The notes under the pieces: model-generated | Databases searched by the model: none | What the model was told of the DNA's origin: nothing | The model's input: only the letters and a program-made list of their open reading frames with translations | Program-made: the position numbers and the translations under genes | Shown here: piece after piece, positions 23,401 to 26,158 of the stretch | How the letters are laid out: every line of letters begins with the position of its first letter | How positions within the stretch are numbered: position 1 is the first letter of the stretch | From: an uncultured Eubacteriales bacterium | GTDB lineage: Bacteria; Bacillota; Clostridia; Oscillospirales; Acutalibacteraceae | Assembly (NCBI GenBank): GCA_900540235.1 | Contig: UQEY01000027.1 | Location: 1 to 26,158 of the forward strand | Length of the DNA: 26,158 nt | Direction of reading: 5' to 3'

Positions 23401-23991
23401 ATAGACGCAGTTAAGCTTGATGATGAAAAGGAAGATACGCAAAGTAAGCTTTATAACAAGACTGATTTGATTAACGCTGTTAACAGTAGCGATAAAACTG
23501 TTATAAAAACAATAATTGATAATAATATCAAAACTGATATGGCTAACGGCAAAACCAAGTCGGAAGCAGAAAAAAGCATAAAGTCTTCGCTTTCAAGCAC
23601 TTTTAAAGAAGAATATTTGTCAGACGAATCGAAAAGAAAGGAGATTAAGTCAAAACTCAAAATGACCGGATACTTTGATGATGAAGATTTCACGAATTGG
23701 GAAGCTTCATCTTATAATACCGAAGCAATGATTGAAGCTTTTAAAACCAATGATACAAAGACTATTCAAGGTTATGTCAACAAGAGAGTGGAAGCAAAAG
23801 TTGCTAACGGTATGACAGAGGATAACGCTGTTTTTGGGTTAAGGACCTCAATCACAAATCAATATAAGCAAAAATTCATTAATGGTAATGCAGACGAAAG
23901 AGCGAAGATAATCACAATAATGACTAAGACAGGTCTTTATGGGGATAGGACAAAAGTTATAGCTTACATTAATCAATATTGGCTTAAATAA
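14467..23991 (+). CDS. Giant polyvalent virion protein with ART-like and LPD3-like domains
   Basis: 3174 residues, start ATG 14467 behind AGAGG. In order: charged helices (1-275); hydrophobic helical region with an EGSEEAFTDISNAITDQI motif (280-530); strand-rich region leading to a zincin-like helix LLHELGEFG (H982-E983...E986, second His replaced by Glu) with EEALNEL (1037-1043); LPD3-like domain 1 (about 1195-1295, VSHG...YYLHE); ADP-ribosyltransferase-like domain (1357-1478: VYHGT with H1375, GMFFSP...GYG with Y1410, EEFIAF with E1465); LPD3-like domain 2 (about 1515-1710, IRHSLDRR); coiled coil (1940-2030); large helical body with YYPARTA (2357-2363), MATAFMAEPTTSLNML (about 2654-2669) and a membrane-like segment (2689-2711); two 87-residue repeats at the end (2997-3172). 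The architecture and location match ejected polyvalent proteins; the enzymatic activities are inferred. Confidence 0.8.
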   Translation: MAIDFDKLRKKAKRRDEQKQIKDNYEYSKSMYEGVKNNRENVSNKTYQKYYNDYKNNTKAYIRDEKKTQLNSVLNMLNQKDDISFSQAKKNFQNAQTKKEELRSTYDKYKDDYERINGQGQTKNKLLSKMEEMSDKLYGDDTVNTEYNRATRRKYEAAQREKEQKEKYQKQQDSNNKLLKNTDIQKLVGSAYKNKQNADIALQEYQRSKQSGQASFGDNVQAENYSIYNKSYETAMQALKKRGYDAESLLDTYTRNINKQETAKIAKDSSKFADKHPITSRAAYIAAQMGQVAAVPDMIKQGVSNALSKEYKPMDTNTSAFIATNFRNAVQEKNTENLYNYVKEKSGSDTAGKVVSFLDQTGLSVADMLSIAWLPEPVTLGIMSCGAAANTAVEATQRGLSADKALYTATAAGVAESLFEKISLEKFNALQATGRTGVLNTVKDVLKQSFTEGSEEAFTDISNAITDQIINGDMSELSLKYQEYRKQGATEQQARNTVAKDFGMQIGESFLGGALSGAVVGGVGSAINKFSFNDGNARELGFEAKSQSNEDIKNLIDTGLSKDEKSKAYKYAEELNQKAKKTHTINSDNSTDVFSGTSVNNGGVDYSKLSDKRLGQLQLEILKEGFKENISTAVKGEKNEAKINRTVNKIVSGIDLNKSDVKNIASSEKALGAINEQFGSDFTSKNISTSALADLSTKLKSGFTDYSFVYDGLNKYQQRTENATNTTQNTAPNVEEDFSAVQQSNNPRFNVNAVISDTNGNQSPIKIEGKHPFSISEDKSDIKLRTSAGEIEYNSVNLADNTQQILVNEIVNNNFGNSGANAVYLNFAQNKPENFNGDIRTYVKQAKTIYELGVAKPELSYTDFVRQNSVFIPSLRLLGKTAINIYRAGQTDATNYDNFVVSQRNDVKAPTLAVRHIEGEYTNTSNGDSTIDDIFIKTAQKVGVDIERRSDGKSAGNGQFISSLAKIVVNGDGSGEYNALLHELGEFGLAYNESEYKNVQTAIRDWFVKEKGAEDFNTLVDAYVDTYSKAEGSKTREEALNELTNDAISGLFSTDEGIESFVNYLDETKTPAQKKNILETITDFLKSVIEKIKDVIKNSNLQSAAKTAMQMEQKQAEHICNQFLSVLDGASKNLKNGVEVDEKPANALNVEFNSDTDFDKNIKYVANMKPVASLNGNEFAKGETDLVTQVSDYFKSIGNKVESKYGTIVLNRTGVKSSVSHGIGRKKAVAFMAVPDVIKNGRIIDYTDNYKNRDYDTAVFSAPIKIANEDYYVATVVNVNKDSNEYYLHEVALINKKEDETLFKTGNSQKTTPSNASSSIYSLLNKLQNVNKNSNDVKYSLDIDSDGNKLTQQQAEYFKNSKVRDEDGNLLKVYHGTSENFTVFDKTKGRANMDIQGMFFSPWELDAKGYGSNVNAYYINITNPASEQMGYKALRKFQGQNNAGVKAREYLESLGYDGVNNENEEFIAFNSNQIKLADNLAPTENEDIRFSRDVDYSYEELTKKPDMKITRIDDSIDYKANSISRKNIIETAIDNAKKIGKVNENGNAVIYVDDIKTDIIVSKSAIRHSLDRRLSINAPVVINVGSILKNSIRINELVPRSKYIENSYALIGIAKNNDNEPYVVSFVVNRHNNEIQSIDVLYAVNAKKEVAALNEPEFRPINGTALTTSKISISNLLNYVNNYFPDILPESVLKHYGYNSRPEGNIGESALFSRDVDYVEYSQLKRENKHLKEVNELLKHQFELTNGREVSTNALLAAGRNIIKLTPTRVTGVEVAEDMKTWHALDTSARLYNAAYNLAEKLVDNERKQKYQPTDQEQEMLDYLKNTKIKLSDKQKSEVAYYYGSYGKYRNAARGKINITDDGILLDDLSNEMEEMFGNLISSDNSQDLPIILLDLVNTYKDRYIDNEYGYDKQEYLESLANDILSVYFKTPLYETKADKTEKRFLKARSRYAERVNQYQKELASEKEKHRKEFSDFRRQLLQQNREYRANLKEETVQYKADYRKKQKEKREKSMLYKSFQRSAIRLAQLAKQDKKKHIPNNMVEAVKGIVDVISFGSKLDSEIYSKLNALDRSFKSLKNNDDYEMVTSVYNNYVSQRIDQLQTMIGDRTAKDFTIDELRVVDDLVRTTVQVCNNVNKLFYAERNKTIESSVSKVSEELEKFKGNKKFDLGIVDSIKYGSMKPEYFFEYLGSDELLRLYRDVRKGEDTWAVTVDNSRNYANDVREKYKWKEWNRKKRYEITTAAGDKLNLNLEQLMAIYAMSNRRQTLNHIVHGGVVITDKPKSAIQTLKDKNYKWNDSLTHKLAFEDIAKIKSMLTEEQKSYVRDMVKYLSTDMAEKGNEISRQLYDVELFKEENYYPARTAKNYMHKSSVETIGAKKLINSGFTNATIEKAENPLLLEEFDNVWASHIDEMASYNAFALPLENFDRVYNYQSSNGDNYNSIRTLVENAYGKKATSYISDLLEDLNGGVIHEAGSDVVDKLTSMFKKNAVFASASVAIQQPSAIGRALSIIDTKYFAKTTFTKRSYEEIKKYAPIAIIKEMGYFDTNMAQSTVDYLNNVDYKGKEKLSAFFKDGSFRDEVFGIAASKADEITWAHIWNACKAETKDKHPELTGEESLKKAGERFTEVITKTQVYDSVFSRSALMRSKNGAVKMATAFMAEPTTSLNMLVNATVQAKRGKFSKKKATRIIASLVIASVINSLLQSIVTAARNDDDDKTYFEKYLAELIPNFIDNANPVNQIAFVKDVVSIFQGYDVTRADMSVVSDLYNSINNLNSDKLSFEEKTESLAGALGAFFGLPVKNVIRDINSVANVVKGAKKGFKFDSAMTKEATKSNIKEALLTDDALAVFGLDLFSEKDKNQMIYESIINDDKQMYKRIADNVNNPDNYIKKGLIENDERVATAGLDYLNGDIKSAISTAKQLESDGFDYELAFKSIKSYASEIEKAAGYKADEDTEKFNNSLDTLLSSGMDDDTIEKAIDAVKLDDEKEDTQSKLYNKTDLINAVNSSDKTVIKTIIDNNIKTDMANGKTKSEAEKSIKSSLSSTFKEEYLSDESKRKEIKSKLKMTGYFDDEDFTNWEASSYNTEAMIEAFKTNDTKTIQGYVNKRVEAKVANGMTEDNAVFGLRTSITNQYKQKFINGNADERAKIITIMTKTGLYGDRTKVIAYINQYWLK

Positions 23992-23993
23992 TT

Positions 23994-24029
23994 AATACCG
24001 AGGGTGTGACGAACACTCTCGGTATTTTT
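23994..24029 (+). terminator. Rho-independent terminator after the giant gene
   Basis: A 14-bp stem pairs 23994-24007 with 24013-24026 (one G-U pair), with a GACGA loop. The 3' arm runs into TTTTT (24025-24029). It starts two bases after the stop codon. The 5' arm and loop include AGGGTGTGAC, the first ten bases of the intergenic 13-mer seen elsewhere. Confidence 0.9.
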
Positions 24030-24054
24030 GTATACTAATTCAAGAGGTGAGCAT

Positions 24055-25314
24055 ATGGAAAAACAAGCTTATAGAAAATCTCTTGATTTGCAGAAAAGCG
24101 GAACTCAATGGAGTGTAGACGAAAGATACGGCGACGCTAATTCAAGAAAAATAATAATTTCGTTAACCGACGGTGGCAAACCATTCTATCTTGATGAGGA
24201 TGTTAATGTATATGTTGCCGCTACAAACGGCTTATTTGTCGATTGTAGAGTGGAATCAGGTGTTGCTATTTTTGAACCGACACGGAAATTCCTTGAAACA
24301 CAGGGAACTATAAGTTGCGAATTGCGTCTTATCAGCGCTAATTCTTCAGGTCCGCAAGTTTTGAGTTCTCCGAGATTTGAAATTGAAGTGTATGATGTCT
24401 TGGCAGACGATACTAAAATAATAGAATCAGAAGATTATTCAGCATTAGCCGCTCAAACAGTTAAGGCTGTTGAAGCTACTAAAAGAGCAAATGATATTTC
24501 ACAAACACTTGAAGATAAACTCGCTAACGGTGAGTTTAAAGGTGAAAAGGGAGATACCGGTCCACAAGGTGTTCAAGGCGAAAAGGGTGCTAAAGGTGAC
24601 AAAGGCGATACCGGACCACAAGGTGTTCAGGGAGCAAAAGGCGACAAGGGCGATACCGGTGAGCAAGGTGTTCAAGGACTTAAAGGTGCTAAAGGTGACC
24701 CCGGTACTACCGACTACACTAAACTTACCAATAACCCTGTTGCGCTTATCACTACCGAAGAATTTGACGGGTCAAAACTTGCTGACGGCGCATACATTGT
24801 TGCAAGGAAAAATGGCAGTAGAGTTTTTGTCACTAATGACAAAGGTGTGAATATTGGCAATTGTGCTGACCTGCCTTATGGCACAATAATTAGCGTTTAC
24901 GATGGCACTGCTGTGGTTATTTTTGGTTCAGGAACTTTCTTTGTTGACATAAACAGTACAAATGATTGGGATATGGGAGATTACTGCCCGGCACTTTCAG
25001 AAGTTGAAAGTATGATTTCCTTAATAGATATGACTGACATTGACATTTCACAAGCGCTTGTCAAATTTAAGAGCATTGACGAAAACAACCTTTCAATAAC
25101 TATGAAGGAATTTGCCGAAGCTATGATGCAATATTTCCAAACCTATGACGAGCAAATTTCTGCAAAACAAGATAAAATCGTCCTCGGTGACGGCTTGAAG
25201 TGGCAGAATGGCAAGCTTTGCCTCGATATTGAGAACGGCGACAACTTAAAATACGGCGCTTCAACAGTTCAAGCCGAAGTAATAAACGAAAATGAGGTGA
25301 CAGCGAATGAGTGA
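24055..25314 (+). CDS. BppU-like tail fibre / receptor-binding protein with collagen-like stalk
   Basis: The start is ATG 24055 behind AGAGGTGAG. An in-frame TTG at 24028 is rejected because it lies in the terminator. Of 419 residues, the first 125 (QWSVDERYGDANSRKIIISLTDGGKPF...) resemble the N-terminal domain of lactococcal-type upper baseplate proteins (BppU, PF10651), which anchors fibres to the tail. Residues 163-219 are 19 uninterrupted Gly-X-Y triplets, a collagen-like trimeric stalk. The C-terminal region has a strand-rich segment (NPVALITTEEFDGSKLADGAYIV...) and ends in a short QDKIVLGDGLKWQNGKLCLDI motif common in phage fibres. It probably trimerises and contributes to host binding. 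Confidence 0.82.
   Translation: MEKQAYRKSLDLQKSGTQWSVDERYGDANSRKIIISLTDGGKPFYLDEDVNVYVAATNGLFVDCRVESGVAIFEPTRKFLETQGTISCELRLISANSSGPQVLSSPRFEIEVYDVLADDTKIIESEDYSALAAQTVKAVEATKRANDISQTLEDKLANGEFKGEKGDTGPQGVQGEKGAKGDKGDTGPQGVQGAKGDKGDTGEQGVQGLKGAKGDPGTTDYTKLTNNPVALITTEEFDGSKLADGAYIVARKNGSRVFVTNDKGVNIGNCADLPYGTIISVYDGTAVVIFGSGTFFVDINSTNDWDMGDYCPALSEVESMISLIDMTDIDISQALVKFKSIDENNLSITMKEFAEAMMQYFQTYDEQISAKQDKIVLGDGLKWQNGKLCLDIENGDNLKYGASTVQAEVINENEVTANE
24541..24711 (+). repeat. Collagen-like Gly-X-Y coding repeats (19 triplets)
   Basis: Nineteen consecutive Gly-X-Y triplets include repeated GDTGPQGVQG blocks. At the DNA level the longest near-identical blocks recur about every 60 bases, suggesting expansion and contraction by recombination. 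Confidence 0.95.
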
Positions 25315-25909
25315 TGAGAGAGTGAATGTAAGTAAGGGTTTGCTGGATAACTTATCCAATAGCGTTCAAGCTCTTACAGGAACTGCAGAAAAAATGTCAA
25401 TTCAAGATATGAGCAATGCCGTGGGTGCTAAAGCTAATGAAAAATTTGAATTGATTGAAACTATTGTTTTGACTGAAGAAGTTAAACTTGTTGAGCGAAC
25501 AAAAGAACCTGACGGAACTGATTATAATTTTAAGGAAATGTTAGTTGAAGTAAGTTTTCCTACAAGAGATAAGTTGGAAAATGACTATTCTCTTGGTATT
25601 GTTCGGGCAGATTTTGGCTCATTTACATATGCCCCTTATTTTACACCAGGGGCTATAACAATTCTTCATACGTCAGGAATTGGACAACTACAAAGAATTT
25701 ATTTATATGAAAAAATAGACAAACAAATGTGTTTGATGTATTCAAATTATGGCGCAGACGGAAGTGCTTACTCCCCAAATAATATGGCAGTCGGCGGCAA
25801 TTTTGGCTATACTACGAAAAACAGTATAAATAAGTTTACTATTAGTACAACGAAACCTTTCCCTGTCGCCGCAAAACCAACAATCAAAATTTACGGCATT
25901 AGAGCATAG
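25307..25909 (+). CDS. Phage tail/fibre structural protein (200 aa)
   Basis: The ATG at 25307 overlaps the end of the BppU-like gene by eight bases and has GAGGTGA upstream. Residues 1-45 (MSDERVNVSKGLLDNLSNSVQALTG...MSIQDMSNAV) form a helical segment like the N-terminal trimerising part of several Firmicute phage fibre proteins. The remainder is strand-rich with many aromatic residues (FGSFTYAPYFTPGAITIL..., YSNYGADGSAYSPNN, FTISTTKPFPVAAKPTIKIYGIRA), typical of a receptor-facing beta domain. I infer a tail appendage or receptor-binding tip. No family is recognised with certainty. Confidence 0.7.
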   Translation: MSDERVNVSKGLLDNLSNSVQALTGTAEKMSIQDMSNAVGAKANEKFELIETIVLTEEVKLVERTKEPDGTDYNFKEMLVEVSFPTRDKLENDYSLGIVRADFGSFTYAPYFTPGAITILHTSGIGQLQRIYLYEKIDKQMCLMYSNYGADGSAYSPNNMAVGGNFGYTTKNSINKFTISTTKPFPVAAKPTIKIYGIRA

Positions 25910-25920
25910 GAGGGATATTT

Positions 25921-26154
25921 ATGTTTGCAGAAATTAACGGCAAATATGTCGAAATTGAAGAAGAAGTTTTTACACCTGACCCACAGGCTGAAATTCAAAT
26001 GTTAAAGCAGGAACTTGCAAACTATGATTACATAGGTGTGAAAATTGCAATGGGAGTTGCAACAGCTGACGACTACAAAGATAAGATTGCTTACACCGAA
26101 GAGCTTCGTAAGCAAATAAGAACTTTAGAAGAGCAAATCGAGGTGACACAATGA
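25921..26154 (+). CDS. Small phage protein near tail-fibre genes (77 aa)
   Basis: It starts at 25921 behind AGGAGGG. The N-terminus is a short strand pair (MFAEINGKYVEIEEEVF), followed by a long amphipathic helix with the segment YDYIGVKIAMGVATADDYKDKI and a C-terminal coiled coil (ELRKQIRTLEEQIEV). Small proteins with a DYIGVKIA...DY motif occur after tail fibre genes and before lysis genes in Firmicute phages. Their role is not established. The stop overlaps the next start (ATGA). Confidence 0.75.
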   Translation: MFAEINGKYVEIEEEVFTPDPQAEIQMLKQELANYDYIGVKIAMGVATADDYKDKIAYTEELRKQIRTLEEQIEVTQ

Positions 26155-26158
26155 CCGA
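26151..26158 (+). CDS. Start of the next gene (partial)
   Basis: An ATG at 26151 overlaps the previous stop as ATGA and has GAGGTGA nine bases upstream, like other starts in the window. Only two codons (Met, Thr) and two bases are visible, so no product can be named. Confidence 0.6.

Noticed and set aside
24028..24054. Upstream TTG start for the BppU-like gene
   Set aside because: It falls in the T-tract of the terminator. ATG 24055 follows AGAGGTGAG.
1..26158. tRNA genes, CRISPR arrays, insertion sequences, stop-codon reassignment
   Set aside because: No cloverleaf, spaced repeat array or transposase was seen. TAA, TAG and TGA are all used as stops at sensible gene ends, so no recoding is indicated.

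Overview
The window reads as the late (packaging and virion) region of a short-tailed, podovirus-like phage or prophage of a low-GC Gram-positive host. A gut Clostridia-type Firmicute is most likely. Three things support this. The DNA is AT-rich, with strong AGGAGG/GAGGTGA-type ribosome binding sites. The virion protein families resemble those of gut Firmicute phages. The phage also encodes a Prp-type protease, the enzyme that trims ribosomal protein L27 in Firmicutes. Every supported gene lies on the + strand, genes are nearly back to back (several ATGA overlaps), and no gap exceeds about 120 bases. The window does not show whether the phage is temperate or lytic, because no integration, replication or lysis genes are inside it.

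Layout. (1) 1-822: two small pre-terminase genes, one cysteine-rich and one membrane-anchored, closed by a terminator at 843-878. (2) 941-7758: packaging and head genes in the order small terminase, large terminase, P22/N4-type portal, Prp-like cysteine protease, scaffold, N4-gp56-type major capsid protein, small capsid-associated protein; a terminator follows at 7779-7817. (3) 7829-11721: a head-tail connector, a 1098-residue beta-propeller-like tail nozzle/DNA-stabilisation protein and a 69-residue protein. (4) 11730-23991: three presumed internal virion (ejection) proteins. Two are partial paralogues with 11-residue repeat arrays. The third is a 3174-residue polyvalent protein carrying a degenerate zincin motif, an ADP-ribosyltransferase-like domain and two LPD3-like domains; a terminator follows at 23994-24029. 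(5) 24055-26158: receptor-binding/tail-fibre genes, namely a BppU-like protein with a collagen-like stalk, a 200-residue structural protein, a 77-residue protein and the first codons of another gene. No tape measure, tail tube, sheath or portal-MuF gene is present, which fits a podovirus.

How it fits together. The strongest story is proteolytic head maturation. The phage encodes its own Prp-like protease between portal and scaffold. Both the scaffold and the capsid protein begin with a nearly identical ten-residue segment (KKYDIQLFAD and KKYSAQLFAD) that matches the L27 site cut by Prp. Predicted cuts remove 10 residues from the scaffold and 23 from the capsid protein. The RNA ahead of these two genes also has structure: two hairpins with the same CTTAA loop before the scaffold gene, and a hairpin that hides the capsid Shine-Dalgarno sequence just after the scaffold stop codon. 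The second story is delivery: the giant protein sits where podoviruses encode ejection proteins, so its enzymatic modules are probably packaged and injected with the DNA.
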